NCBI RefSeq assembly: GCF_963576615.1
Contig: NC_088708.1
Coordinates: forward strand, 57,461,196 to 57,525,195
Direction of reading: 5' to 3'
Origin: Watersipora subatra
Taxonomy: Eukaryota; Bryozoa; Gymnolaemata; Cheilostomatida; Watersiporidae
DNA length: 64,000 nucleotides
Part shown: positions 14,501 to 26,800 of the stretch, piece by piece
How positions within the stretch are numbered: the first letter of the stretch is position 1
How the letters are laid out: each line of letters begins with the position of its first letter
Notes under the pieces: model-generated
The model's database searches: none
The model's input: only the letters and a program-made list of their open reading frames with translations
Told to the model about the DNA's origin: nothing
Program-made: the position numbers and the translations under genes

Positions 14501-16544
14501 CTAGCAAGCTGATCGTTGCGAGTTTAATCCACATTGATGCAATATTGTCCCCAAGATTTAACCACGGTTTCGGATGGTCAGACATATGGATGGACGGACA
14601 TATGGATGGACAGACATATGGATAGATGGACATATGGATGGACAGACATGTGGAAGGACGGACATATGGATGGACAGACATGGATGGCCGGACATATGGA
14701 TGAATAGACATATGGATGGACGGACACTGCTCTTGTTATAGTATGGAATGTACAAGAAAACAAGTGCCATACGTAAAGTGACTTGAAGAATCTATTGTAA
14801 ATAAATGCGTGAAAAGCATAAATATACTAACCTTCCCATTGACAGGGTTAATTCCATACTTCTTTAAAAATGGAAATATGTATCTAAAATATCAATAATG
14901 GCAAATAAATACATGCAAGGACACATGGACCATGAAGTGGTTGTCATGAACAGACAACCCCTCTCAAGGATAACATAATTTGTCTAGCATCATTGACTAT
15001 ATGTTAGAACAATGATGTATAAATGCTACTCACTCGAGGTCGAATATGTTACCCTCCATAGTGCAGTAGGGATTCTCAAATGGCTGCATAGATATACTAA
15101 AAGAAGAGAACATATGCCTGTAAATATATGAGTGAGTGCAAATGAGAAACGTGTACCTACTAGAAATATCATACTTAACATAATCTAATCTGAAATTATT
15201 TACCACCGTCCTAATTGTTTATACGCTAGAAAAGCATCTGTACTATTATTGGTGATTGTCTGTCTATCCATTTTTTCTGTCACAAAGCAATCTTTGTTCT
15301 TAGATTGGCAGGATTAGTCCAATTCTTTGGGAGGTGGCAGATTAGCTCAGTTGGTTAGAGCATCAGCATAATAAGCTGAATGTCTTGGGTTTGATTGAGC
15401 AACATACTGGCCAAAATTCTAGTCATCTCATTAATTTATGTACAGAATTTTGTGATTAAATGATGAAAGTTGGCAGATTTACAACAACTGTTATTGTAAC
15501 ACAAAAATAAAATGATTTGACATCCATGCTGCATTTTATCATTTCATACAGTTTAACATTGATCCAAAGTCACCTTTTATTAACAACGAATCTGTGAGCC
15601 CTCTTAACCGAATCTCAAATGAAGCTGATTTCAGATTAAAGAATTATTACAGAAATTCTAACTTGTCCCATCAGAACCATTCATTTTAACGAATCAAATA
15701 TACATAAATTATTTATCATTTACGAAGGCTTATGAACTGAGAGAGAAGTAGCTTCATTTAAAATGACCACTGGTGATCCTTAAACTCATGAAAGTAGGAA
15801 GACTACCACGAGGATTGAAAGAAAAGAAGAAAAATATTATAAAAAACAGTAAAGTGCATACATGTAAATATGGTATGCTATTTTAAAGTTTACACTGTAT
15901 TACTTACACTAGCTTCATATCTGTCACTTGATATTTATCTGACACCATGCACCTTTATATGGCTAAGCCTACACCTCTACTTATCGGTTTTTAATGTAAA
16001 AATAAATTGACAAAAATCTATTTTTATTGATTATTATCTTATTTAGTTTCTGATATTCAATTTAGTATTTAAATTTAGTTTAGCCATAGTTATATATAAT
16101 AGATATATTTAGATTGGTTCAATATGTAATTACCTAAAATATTTTCGTATGTCTATGGAAATAAATTCTCCAACATACAACGATATCTACAGATAAAGCA
16201 AATAGAGTATCAGAACTAATTGGGTTCAAACATCATCGATTGATGTACAATAACTTTCATGCTAACCTGCAGCAAGAGAACGGCAATCGCCTAAACTTAG
16301 CATTGGGTCCTTGCTGTTCTTGCTTCTTTCCTCCATAATATGTTGACCACTCATTCGCTGTTAAGTAGCTGTAATACACAACTTATCGATATGATAGCTT
16401 AGAGCCAATGTGTAAAGTGCTCTGTTTATGAGTCAAACTTGCAAATGACTGAAAATGAGATAAACATTAAACGATGCGAAGGAAAATATAGAGACATTTA
16501 GACAATACTAACAGTTTGTCCGATTGATGCTGTTTTTTTCCCAT
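5521..16544 (-). CDS. PPIL2: PPIL2, U-box and cyclophilin spliceosome-associated protein (18 exons, 519 aa)
   Basis: Exons in transcript order: 16544-16513, 16368-16267, 15096-15034, 14883-14832, 14102-14051, 13943-13852, 12343-12254, 11277-11202, 10984-10884, 10788-10744, 10565-10490, 10079-9883, 9757-9606, 9495-9439, 8396-8321, 7073-7011, 5881-5736, 5608-5521. All are in frame with GT/AG ends; 519 aa against 520 in human. The start [14 protein letters not shown] matches the family's conserved N-terminus. A U-box (E3-type domain) covers about residues 38-110 ([18 protein letters not shown] ... [14 protein letters not shown]). A cyclophilin domain covers about 273-430: [56 protein letters not shown]. 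The tail ends SFGDFSNW, like human. CypA Arg55 is kept (Arg320), but the CypA Trp121 position is His386 (Tyr in human PPIL2), so isomerase activity may be weak. Family role: nuclear, in spliceosomal complexes. Confidence 0.95.
6365..6780 (+). repeat. Dispersed repeat family B with tRNA-like 3' module, copy 1
   Basis: Most of this stretch (ctgtgtgtgctataagttta, then agcacatatttctcttctag, then gtaggctgtttagtgtggtg ... gttcaattccagtgtg) aligns with 50655-51125, and its first 100 bases also align with 48930-49060. The end carries B-box-like gttcaattcc, so a tRNA-derived SINE is likely. It sits in the PPIL2 intron between the 7073 and 5881 exons. Confidence 0.55.
8397..9438 (-). other. PPIL2 intron, nothing recognised
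   Basis: This is the intron between the exons at 9495-9439 and 8396-8321. The ORFs in it are short and have stops on all sides. I see no repeat or RNA gene here. Confidence 0.5.
11388..11855 (-). mobile_element. Decayed hAT transposon with transposase C-terminal relic
   Basis: Bases 11769-11629 on the minus strand translate to a stop-bounded 46-codon fragment containing [20 protein letters not shown] and, a few residues on, [13 protein letters not shown]. This is the signature of the hAT/ZBED C-terminal dimerisation domain. The left edge (agagctgcacaacgattatg) resembles hAT ends of the type TAGGGCTGCAACGATTA, and A/T-rich attaatc repeats follow. The rest of the transposase is absent, so this is a dead, internally deleted copy inside a PPIL2 intron. 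The right edge is uncertain. Confidence 0.65.
11629..11769 (-). pseudogene. hAT transposase C-terminal fragment
   Basis: The reading frame is open for 46 codons and then stops (TAA at 11631-11629). The motif SKAGNIV followed by KRASL and NVNKL is typical of hAT-superfamily dimerisation domains. There is no start codon and no upstream catalytic region, so it is a relic. Confidence 0.65.
12138..12189. repeat. Perfect 21-bp inverted repeat, 10-nt loop
   Basis: The arms cagtgatatcacagatatca+c (12138-12158) and their exact complement (12169-12189) flank a 10-nt spacer. Each arm is itself built from gatatc/gtgatatc units, so slippage among gatatc blocks probably made it. It is in a PPIL2 intron and a strong cruciform can form. 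Confidence 0.85.
14470..14745 (+). mobile_element. SINE family A copy with expanded tail
   Basis: The tRNA-like head (gtgtcagtctagcaagctga, then B-box-like cgagtttaatcc) runs into the same core seen at 4130-4318 (gatgcaatattgtccccaag ... cacggtttcgg). The tail of this copy has grown into a minisatellite (14579-14727) and ends cggacactgctcttgttata, matching the tail end of the 4.1-kb copy. Confidence 0.65.
14579..14727. repeat. 16-bp minisatellite, about 9 imperfect copies
   Basis: The unit is close to gacatatggatggacg with point variants and a few shortened units. It grew from the GGACAGACAGATGGACAG tail of the SINE it sits in. The overlapping minus-strand reading frames rich in HPYVRPS and ICPSIHMS are translations of this array and not genes. 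Confidence 0.85.
15336..15413 (+). pseudogene. tRNA-Ile(AAT)-like pseudogene
   Basis: The D arm TAGCTCAGTTGGTTAGAGC is intact. The anticodon arm is a perfect 5-bp stem (TCAGC/GCTGA) with a 7-nt loop ataataa, giving U33 and anticodon AAT. The 3' end ACTGGCC matches tRNA-Ile. The acceptor stem has mismatches (GGCAGAT against ACTGGCC) and the T stem is broken, so it is probably a dead tRNA copy or the head of a tRNA-derived element. No SINE tail follows it. Confidence 0.6.
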
Positions 16545-17700
16545 AATTCCTTAGTAGCAAACAAGGATGTAGTCTTAAGATCTCTTTAAACCTATGAAAA
16601 CAAAATAGTTCTGTTAAAACATGATTTGCTAAACCTACGTGTAGCTAAAAACGAGTGGCTATGAAGTTTATTATATTGCATATATCTCTGTATAATTATG
16701 AGCCAAGTCTCACTTTTATGAAATAAAGTTAATCTTACCCGCTAAAGGACTCTGCAACTCCAGCAACTCTCCAATCAGATTAAAAACTGCTACTAAAAGT
16801 AATGAAATATGACATAAATCCTCCTGAATTTAAATAAATTTTTTCCAATTAAAACAATGAATATGCAGCTATTTTAATAGATAATCTGATAATATGCAGG
16901 TTGATATAATATTTGTAATTAGTTTATAATAAATTTAAGTATGTAACAATCGCACATTCACTTTTGGGAATTAAGCGTGTGTCTGCTACCATTAGAAATC
17001 CTAGTCTCAAGAATGAAAAGCATTAAAAACTGCATCACTTAAAAAATATCCTGACACATGCTTGTCATTTCTGCTAGAAACATGTATGAGAAAAGCTATC
17101 AAGGATTAACACAATTGAGATACACGTGTATATTAGTTTAATAGGTCTACATACTTCCGTCCATTTCGTAATTTACTTTGTTAACATAGCTATGACAATT
17201 AGGCATTTCTTATGTTAGCCGTGATTGTACAAAAGTTCAACAAACATAAACTTTGCATCTCGGTTTCTACCAAAATACTAGGCCTACATGCAAACTAAAA
17301 TACAATCAATTACAAGCAAATATAATGAAAACACAAGTATATGACAACTCTGTAAAAAACAGTTTTCTAGATATGGAATTTGTCTTTTACATAATAAAAT
17401 TCAATTTATAATCTGTTTATACAGAACACACCGCATCTTATAATCTAAAAATTAAGTTCAAAATCACGAACTTGCATATCATGGCTTGTCTATTTTATAA
17501 CTTGAAAAGGTCTGCATTTCTAAAAGTTGCTGGTTTGTCAACAAAGTGAACACAATCTGAATAGATATATTTATTAAAGCTTTTACAAAACCATTTAAGA
17601 ATTTATTTTTATCAACAAAAAGCTGTATGTTTCAGGTAATGCCTGGACCAACAAAATTTTTTAGAAAGTCATATATTCCGCAAAAATAAATTCTTATCAT
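16545..17700. other. PPIL2 upstream region, nothing recognised beyond it
   Basis: This AT-rich sequence lies 5' of the PPIL2 start codon and should hold its 5'UTR and promoter. I see no clear TATA box, CpG-rich patch, coding exon or repeat. Confidence 0.4.
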
Positions 17701-17971
17701 TGACTCTGAGCATCAGCTCAGAATATGAACCAATCCTGGGGTGCAAGTTACCTTGCACACAGGTCTTCTGATGCTGCTTTTTTGAAAGGATTAGGTACAT
17801 TTTACATCTTTGACTGACTGTCGATTCTAAGGTCAGTCAGAGGTGAAATTGCTGTAGAGTAAAGCGCATCAAGTCTAACGATTTTGACTAGTTGAAGCAT
17901 TAAAACATCTCACTGGAACATTGGTTGTCTTCATGGTTGAGTTTCACCGCCTATCTTCTAGCTGACTAGTA

Positions 17972-18200
17972 TTAAGCCTGGCATTGCCTGGCATTTGTTT
18001 CATTCTCAATCAGATAACCAGCAGGTGGGCGTCTAAGGGGCTGGTTCTCAGGAACCAAATGAGTTTTTAGACCAATGAATTTTAGGGACCTGGCGGAAGG
18101 TACAGAGTATATATGTGTGAAGTTTGAATGAGATTGGCCAGAAATGTGGGACGCATAGCGTTTTCGCGGACTAACAGACACACTAGAACACAATGACAAA
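17972..18200 (-). repeat. Possible dispersed repeat, 75-codon open frame
   Basis: This stretch is more GC-rich than its surroundings. Its minus strand (gttagtccgcgaaaacgcta, then tttctggccaatctcattca) has the look of a transposon-derived repeat rather than a gene: the 75-aa frame (with SVSVSPRKRYASHISGQ) matches no family I know. There is no second copy in this window, so the repeat status is a guess. Confidence 0.3.
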
Positions 18201-18499
18201 GTGGGATTTATTAATATAAATGAATTCTACATGATTATAGAGTTCTCAACTACTCAAAGAAACTTTTAGTGTAAATTTGCCAAGTAGCATCTTAATGCCT
18301 CGAAGGAACTTTCTATATAGAAATATTGATATTAATTTTATTAATGTAAAAACATGCACAATACATACCCTCTCTTATCTGTCGCATGTACTCCACAAAA
18401 TGTACCCAGGAATGTATAAAAACCATTTTGGTTACTCAATAGCTTCTGGTGATGTACTTTGAAACAAGTTAACTTTGTCAGAACAACGATTATCCCAAT

Positions 18500-18990
18500 T
18501 ATCAGGTTTTGATTGCTGGACTAACCCATCAGCCCTTTGCAATCTGACAGGCAAAACAAACTAAACTTATTATAGCTTTCAATGCATCAGTGATGCTTGC
18601 TAGGTGATCATCTCTCAAATACATTAGTATGCTCTGTTTTTCAATCAGGTGCACTGCAGTTACAAGTTTTTCAATTTGAACCCTACTTGTGTTGCCATAA
18701 ACTTTACTGAACACATCACTAAAAACTTTTGAGGCTCTAATATCATTAAGTTTTTCATTCTTTATGGTTCAGAGATTTCCTTATCAGCTTCTAGGATAGC
18801 TTTATCTATTTTGCGTTTTTTTGCTATAAACTTAGCAGTATTGCAAGTTGTTTAGCCACTCTTATATGACTATTACTTGCTATTTGGTAGTCTTTTTCAT
18901 CTATCTTTATTATTCGATCTATTACTGCCCATGTATTTTTTGGTTCGCTCCTAGTTTATTTTTCAACAAGTGGTACACATTACCAAACCG
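18500..18990 (-). pseudogene. Decayed protein-coding relic of unknown family
   Basis: On the minus strand a coding-like stretch continues across at least one frame change and several stops: an upstream piece (EPKNTWAVIDRIIKIDEK, then SHIRVAKQLAILLSL) and a downstream 61-codon piece at 18714-18529 (FSKVYGNTSRVQIEKLV, then DALKAIISLVCFACQIAKG). The charged helical composition looks like real protein, but no splice sites join the pieces. I do not recognise the family; a transposon ORF or an old retrogene are both possible. Confidence 0.4.
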
Positions 18991-19991
18991 ATATTTAGCA
19001 CAAAAGGATTGCCATTAAAACATTCAATCACCTTCTGGGCATTGATAATTTTTGTATTGTTAAATTGTTTGTCACAAACAGTAAAATGTGGCTAACAGCA
19101 AGATAATTCCTTCCTAGTACTCACATGATCACATATTTCGCGATGACCTCAAAAGACGGAAATAATTTTTGACAAAAATGCAATAATTTACACAAGACAC
19201 ACTGCTTTGACTGATCATGCACTTTTTACAATTAGCCAAGTTGTTTTTATAAAAGTAATACATAGTGCCCACACCATAGAGAATGTATAAGGAAACATAG
19301 CTCCCGAGTGTTAAGTGGTGCTGCCTTTCATCATGGAATATTCAAGAATGTTTGTTGGAAAAATTCTGAAAACAACCTTTACAGAATTTATACTTCAAAT
19401 TTAAATTAAACACATATGGTTCTATAAATTAAGACTAAACCAGCAATACATAACTAGTAACTATTAAAACCAATTTGTATTGAGTGGCACATGGCCATTA
19501 AAATGCACCAGCTAAATAGCTCTCCAATTTTACTGGACACATTCTGTTTCATTTTAAGATGGGAATATTTTCCTGCCAATTCGCTAAACTTACCGTGACA
19601 AAAAATTATTAATCTGATTAACTAATGTACAGCTCTATAAATAAAGCGATCACTCACTGCTGTGGGACAAAAGCCAGGGCAGCTTACAGAAACAACTCAA
19701 CGTACACTCTTATCGAAACTTGATTACAATTAAATGGCAAATTACTAGTCCGATAGATCTACACAACACTAAGAAGGCAAGTAAAATTCTAAAAATTTTC
19801 GGAACATGAGGTACAGTTTGACTAGTTCTTACTTAATCGTCAAAATCAATGAGAACTATGCTTTCAATATTTAAAAGAATTAAATGGGAAAGAGTAGAAA
19901 CTTTAGTGTTACAAAGACAGCGACTGAAACGGGTATATAATAAAAGATAATGTATATCAACCAACATATACGAGTAAGTAGGCAGACATAC

Positions 19992-20460
19992 CTCATACCA
20001 GACATACCATAGCTGTGAAAAGGAGAAATATAGATGAGAAGACAAAAACGTTCCCTGTGCTTACTGTTACAGTTAAATACGAATGCAATCATGTAATTCT
20101 TTTTACTTCTGCTCAAACTTCTAAATACCCCGTTATTACATAACGTCCAGCTATTCAAACAAGCTAACAATAACCAACTAAAGAAAACAAAGAACACAAG
20201 TAACTTAACTATGGAAATAGTAGAAAGCCAGTATTTGCAAATAATATAATGAATGTTATACAAACAAGGCATAAACCATAGCTACCCTTAAAAAGAAAAG
20301 TTGTGTACAATAAATAAACAATTCTAGTCATAAAAAGTGTCATCGTTTTAAATTGCGACAAGCAGCTTACCAGTGTAACTACTAAAACAACATCGACATA
20401 TCTATAGTACCACAGTATGAACGGCCAGAGGTGTTTTATAAATGACGTAAATGGGCTCAT
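19992..20460 (-). CDS. Candidate first two exons of a small membrane protein (unknown)
   Basis: Exon 1 (20460-20371, 30 codons) reads MSPFTSFIKHLWPFILWYYR and ends VDVVLVVTL at a strong ACACTG|gtaagc donor. A 21-nt microexon (20012-19992, LWYVWYE) lies between a good acceptor (ccttttcacag) and donor (GAG|gtatgt) and keeps the frame. The result is a hydrophobic, signal-anchor-like peptide. Its start is about 340 bp from the TKT start, so the two could share a divergent promoter. I could not find a convincing next exon or a stop, and I recognise no family. It may be chance splice-like sequence. Confidence 0.3.
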
Positions 20461-20802
20461 CTTGCGAAAGCGTAAGTCTGCCTCGCTTTTTTCACGACTT
20501 CCATAGATATCGATTATCAAAAGGAAAATACGCGCGTACAGTTCTAGCGTTTGTCGCCATACCATCTAGCGACTTTTTAACAATGTCGCTTGCACTTTTG
20601 CTAAATCTAGTCGAATCGCTAAAGACTGTTCAATCAGCTTACAGACCTGCATTTCCTCCTTGGTTTAATTTTAAATGAACCAATAGGAAGGGTCGTAAGC
20701 TTAATACGAGTACTCGACATCAACTTGCGCGGCTTCATTGTGTTTAAAAGCACTACTCACGTATACACCGGCCGGTTCACTAAATTTACTAGCTCTTCAA
20801 CA

Positions 20803-23800
20803 ATGTCTGATCGGTACCATGCCCCTGACGCTAAAAAGGTTCAGCTGTTAAAGGATATTGCTACAAGGATACGAATTCTCAGCGTGGAATCAACAAATGC
20901 CTGCAATTCGGGGTGAGCTAATGAAGGTTTTTTATTTCATTGCGTGTCAAACTTTGGTGCCCTCTTATTTTGGTGCCATATTCCAATTTTATGCACACCA
21001 GATAATATGAAGTTAAATTTTAAGTGCTTGAATTTGTTCACGTTGTGCTATAATTATATGTGTGTAGTTATCTCGTAGTCTGTAGTAGAATAAATGCGTG
21101 TATTGTTGCGCATAGCTCTGACAAACATGGCTTACAACACCTGTAAACAAGACGAAACTCAATTTTCTGTTACAATTTGATTAGCTATCTGTGATAGTTA
21201 GAACACCATCAGTTTCAGGCCTTCAGTTTGATTCGCTTTAACGGCTTGCTGTAATGAAAGAGTAAACCTTACTGCGAGCATTATTTTAATATTTCATAGA
21301 TATTAAAATTGACCATTTATACAACATTGCATACCGTTACTTGAATTTTTTTTGTGTTACCATTGAACTCATCATATCACAGTATCCTAACTCAATTCTT
21401 TCAACGGTGATTCATTAACTTTTGAACATATTAAGGAGGCTATGAAAAATTAGTTAGTCTCAATCATACCAAACAATTATCATCTTTTTTTCCTATGTTC
21501 TCAAGTATAATCATCATTAGTAAAGTGTACGCTGTTATGTAAAACAGTATGACTGTGACAGGTTTATTTGCCCTACCAATAAGTCCAATTGTTAGGTCTA
21601 AAAACTAATTATGGCAAATTGTTGTTTTAGTCATCCCACTTCTAGTGCTTCTATCGCTGAGCTCCTTTCTGTTCTATTCTTCAATGTTATGCGCTACTCG
21701 ACATCTGAGCCGAGGGCGCCTAACGCTGACAGGCTCATTCTGTCTAAAGGCCATGCTTGTCCTGGACTTTATGCTGCTTGGGCTCTCACAGGCCTTTTTC
21801 CTGAATCCGATGTTCTAAATCTACGAAAAATTGATTCTGATCTTGAGGGTCATCCAACACCCGTGAGTCGATTGTCTCTTCCAGTTTCTGATTGTAACTA
21901 CTTGAGCCATTATGGCACACTGCATGGGTTGGTTTGAGTTGGTGACATGCATTAATTCGTATAAAGGGAAGTGTCAGCTTGGTGTTGTACTCGATGAGTT
22001 AGTCATAGGTATTGCATGTCTCCCAACTAGTTGTCTTAAAGGAAGGAAGTAGCTTTGTATGTGGAATCACTCCCGGATATGCAACAAGTACAATAAGTGG
22101 TTAAGAAACAAGGATGCGTTTTTCCTTCCTTGAGATATTATTGCAATGGCGATGTTAAATTTATGGCAAAATGACTGCGCAAATAAGCAAATCATCATCA
22201 AAAAATATTGGCCAACACTTTATAGTTGCATCATTTTCATTATCAATCTCCTTTTAGCGGCTCAACTTCATCGATGCGGCCACAGGATCTCTTGGCCAAG
22301 GACTGAGTATTGCTGCAGGCATGGCTTATGTGGGAAAATATCTTGACAAAGTCAGGTAAAACTGTAGAGATGCCGTATGGCTTGGGCTTAAGTAAGCTGT
22401 ACTGAGCTGCCTTTATCTGTGAGCATGCTTTTTTATACCGGTCATGGTCTAGCTAATATAAAAATTGCATGTCATGGCCTATATGCTATTCCTACTCTAC
22501 TAAATATGTACTATATTTCATCAGTTAGCTGGTAGTATTGTGCTATCCTTCAATATTTAGTGTTTCAGATAATTTGTTTTATTTCATTTTCGTGTCATGG
22601 TCTGAAAAGACCATGACATGTTCTAATTTATCACGTCTACGTCTAGCAAGCTGGTTCATAGCTCTCTATATCATGAACGTGGTCTTATTCTTGTAGCATT
22701 ATAATATAATTACAAGTAGAAAAAAATTAGTGACACTTCAGGCGTGATACTTGCTATGCAAAATAAGCATTACAGCATAACATTATCTGTACTCACGGCA
22801 ATTGGCATGTAGGAGTTGTCAAAAAGAGTTTTTAGGAAGGCTTATGCATAGGATATGCGACTGCATGGCTCAGCATTGTATTAATTTTTCCAGTGTTTTT
22901 GGGATAAATTATGAGAAGATGAATGTGTGTTCCAAATTGAGGCTAGAATAGTAACGGGTTAGCTTAGAGCAGACACTGAAGTTGAGCTTAGAGCTGACAC
23001 TGAACTACAACAAACTTATGTCTGTTGTAGTTTTAAGACCTACTGCATCATAGGAGATGGAGAGTCAGCTGAGGGCTCGATATGGGAGGCTCTCCACTTC
23101 GCTAGCCATTACAAGCTCGACAACCTTGTTGCCATCTTTGACGTGAACCGTCTGGGTCAAAGTTGTTCAACCTCTCTAGGACATGACATAGAGACATACC
23201 GAAAGCGTATCGAAGCATTTGGGTATGGGCAGAGCCTACAGTTCCTGTCTCAGGTTGAGGTGTAAAACTTGCACCCAACTGCGCTTTAGTCCAAGCTAAG
23301 ATACGCAGACATTCATACCAGCATTTGTCAGTCGTTCAAGTTCTGTTTACTAAATTATTTCTATCATTGGTATTGTACCAAACCATTTTATTATTCTTTT
23401 ACAGTTGGAATGCTATCGTTGTCGATGGTCATGACATACAAGAGCTTGACAAGGCCTTTTTCACCGCTTCTACGACAGAGGGTCGTCCAACAGCAGTTGT
23501 TGCGAAAACATTTAAAGGTAGCGGTTTTGTTGGAGGTTAGCATTTTATACTGCTTTGTGATCTTCATGTTTGACATCGCATGGTGGCGGTTTCCGTTCAA
23601 TAGCTCTACAAACTTATGGCATCGTAGCGATAGGCTTGGTACTAGCTATGTACATTAATCCACTGGAATTTATCATAAGTCGTAAGTTTCATTTGGCTGT
23701 CTCGAAATGACTGGGTAAAGTGACAGACATAGATGCGCACAAGCTTAATGTGTGGCTATGTCATGATTGATTGTACTGATTTGTTGCACTCACAGAGAGC

Positions 23801-26800
23801 TTTCTTTGATGAGTATCTTTGTCGCTTTTGGCATTGCTAGGCCTATACATTTGTGCTTGCTCAGTCTGGTCAAATTGCACTGGTTTCTCGTTAAGGAATC
23901 GAGGATACTCTTAACTGGCATGGTAAGCCATTGGCTGCTAAATCTGATGACGTATTGTCCAACCTGAAGGCTTTGGTGGAGAACAACGGGCCTATCGGTT
24001 TGACTCCTGCAGTTCCCACAGATCAATGTCCGGCAGTCAGCATGACAGCGTCCTTATCTGAACCACCAAATTATAAAGAAGGAGAAAAGGTAAAATGTTT
24101 GTTGTCGTTGCACATTTGTATCTCTCATTTTGAACATTGGTTTGTGTTTCACAGCTTTCATTTTCTCCCCAAGTTCCTCGTCTGTCAGCCAGCAGACTTT
24201 TAGTGATATCGGCTTCCCTTATTCCAGGTTGCAATAGCACTTATGTTTACTACTAGATTTTCGGTATCAAGAAATCAAGGTCTCCAGTCATCATTTTGTC
24301 TATATTTGTACCTAATCAGCACCAAAACATCGATTTAGTTTATTGTCGCATAACAAAATGTATAATCAAATGGCCGCATTTATAAATAATGCTCTCTTGT
24401 ATATTTTTGCTCACAATCTCAGCCCATCATTAGCGTCCTCGAACTTTATATGGAATGGTAGGTTGCCCTGCGCTTCATATATTTCATTAGAAAGCTTTTT
24501 AAGCTGTTTATGCCCTTTTAAAAAACAGTGTAATGGGCAAATGTAAGCTTTTACTGTCATGGTGTTTCTCAACAAGTTTGCTGATCTCAAACATTATTAG
24601 AGATATATGATTGTTTCATCATAAATCGCTGTAAAGGCCACTCACCGGCGGCTTTTATTATGGTGCATGTATTTACAGTTGTTTTCCCACACATTTTTAA
24701 AACTATGCAGAATAGATATACAGTCGCACCTCTACATTCAAGTGCTCCAACATACAAGAAACTCAAGATACAAGCTGACTTTCTAGCAAGTTTCTTCCTT
24801 GAGATACAAGTAATGTTTTAGATACAAACATACAAGCCGGTTCTCGATGGCCACTACATTATATGGCCAAATATGCGAAAGGCTGCTTTCGAGAAAAGCA
24901 TTGCTCAGTCTTTCTCCTCGAATCAGTTTGAAAAAGGTGTTTAATAGGTTTGCTGAACGTTATAGTGAACGCGAGGCAAAAAAACGCTAAATGGAAACAA
25001 AAACTAAAAAAATATGATGATAAAATTAAATTATGTTTAGTAAAAAATTACAACTTTGTTTCAAGTTTGTGTTTAGCAAGCTAAATTTATTGAAGTTAAA
25101 TTCAAAGTTACTATTACATAGGGTCACAAATGTTTAGTGTACCGAACACATTGCTCTCAAGTCTCTCAGACAGTCGTTATCCACAATGTCTGTCTCAAAG
25201 GTAAAAACTCCATACAGTAGTGTACATAGTGATGTTACATTTTATTGCAGATCATAACAACTAAATAGGTATTATAGGTACTAAATTACAACAAGTAAAT
25301 ATACTTTTTTCCACCGTAATATCTTGTTTAGGTAGTGTTTTTAAACTATGGTAACAGATTAATTTGTACTTGGTGATTTTATATTAGAAACAGTGCCTGG
25401 AGACACGAATAAGTTCACGTTGAGCTCAGTCTCAGAACGCATTAAGCTCGTATTTCGAGCTATGACTGTATAAGCAGACTTACTGAGTGATTTCTGACAA
25501 TAGCCACTATAGTGTCTATACAGGGAATAGCTGTGTAGCTATCGGGTATGGTCTTTTGGAAAACATCAGGTTTTGCAGAATGTTATGTATGGTAGATTGC
25601 TTATCAACTTTCTTTTCTGACAACCTGGAGTAGGAGGCTTAGCTTATGTACACTGACCAACCTGGAGTAGGAGGCTTAGCATATGTACACTGGCCAACTC
25701 GAAGTAGAAGGCTTAGCATATGTACACTGGCCAACCTGGGGTAGGGACTAGGCATATGTACACTGCCCAACTTAAGGTAGGAGGCTTAGCATATGTACGC
25801 TGGTCAACCTGGGGTAGGGACTAAGCATATGTACACTGGCCAACCCGGAGTAGGAGGGTTAGCATATGTACACTGGCCAACCCGGGGTTGGAAGGTTAGC
25901 ATATGTACGCTGGTCAACCTGGGTTAGGGACTAAGCGTATGTACACTGGCCAACTTGAGATGTGGACTTAGCATACAGTAAAACTTGTATTTAAATGTAA
26001 CCTTTATTTGAACGCCACTTCTATTTGAACGCCACTTCTATTAGAATGCCACTTTTATTTGAACGCCAATTTTATTTGACTGCCACTATTTGACATTCTT
26101 ATTGTTTACGAACCCATAATAGCAAGTGATCAGTAGAAAAATGTCCATAAAACCGTACTAATAATGACTTGATTACATCAATAATAATTAATTCGTTCCG
26201 TTGTTTCTGTTTGTATCGAAGTCTGTTTTCCAACTCCAAGTCTTTGGGTCTTTTCTGTTAAAAACTTTGATTGCAACACCAAAAAAATAATAAATAACTG
26301 TATCAGTATAGTAGCAGTTCTTATTATAACATGGTCTTGATTTTTCGATGTATGTGAAAAAAGTTTTCGCTTTTACGATGGAATCTGTGCTACTATGTAT
26401 TTTGAGGTTAACATTTTGAGGCTATTTTGATTACATGTGATTTTTCTTTATATTCACTAGAAGCGTCGATTCCAAATGGCATCGCGTAAAAGTTTTGCTC
26501 TGCTAAAAAATTGTTTGTACGCTAATATCGCCTAGCTCAGCTGTACAGAAGAAGGGCTGAGGTCACAAGACACTGTGGAAGGTAGTCAACAGCCAGAAGA
26601 ATGTGAAATGGTTCCAAACAGAAGCAACAATCAGAACGCAACTAGCCGAGCAAACGATGCTAATATTTTTGTTTTAAAAACGTTAATATTTGTTTTAAAA
26701 GGTTAATTTTTGTTTCTGCATGCTTTATGGTTTGTTTGTTACTTGTTCTTGCATATATATTTGTAGCATTTGATAGATTATTATTATAAAACTTATTTGC

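Noticed and set aside
14496-14770. Three overlapping minus-strand frames with [15 protein letters not shown] repeats
   Set aside because: They are translations of the 16-bp minisatellite in all three frames.
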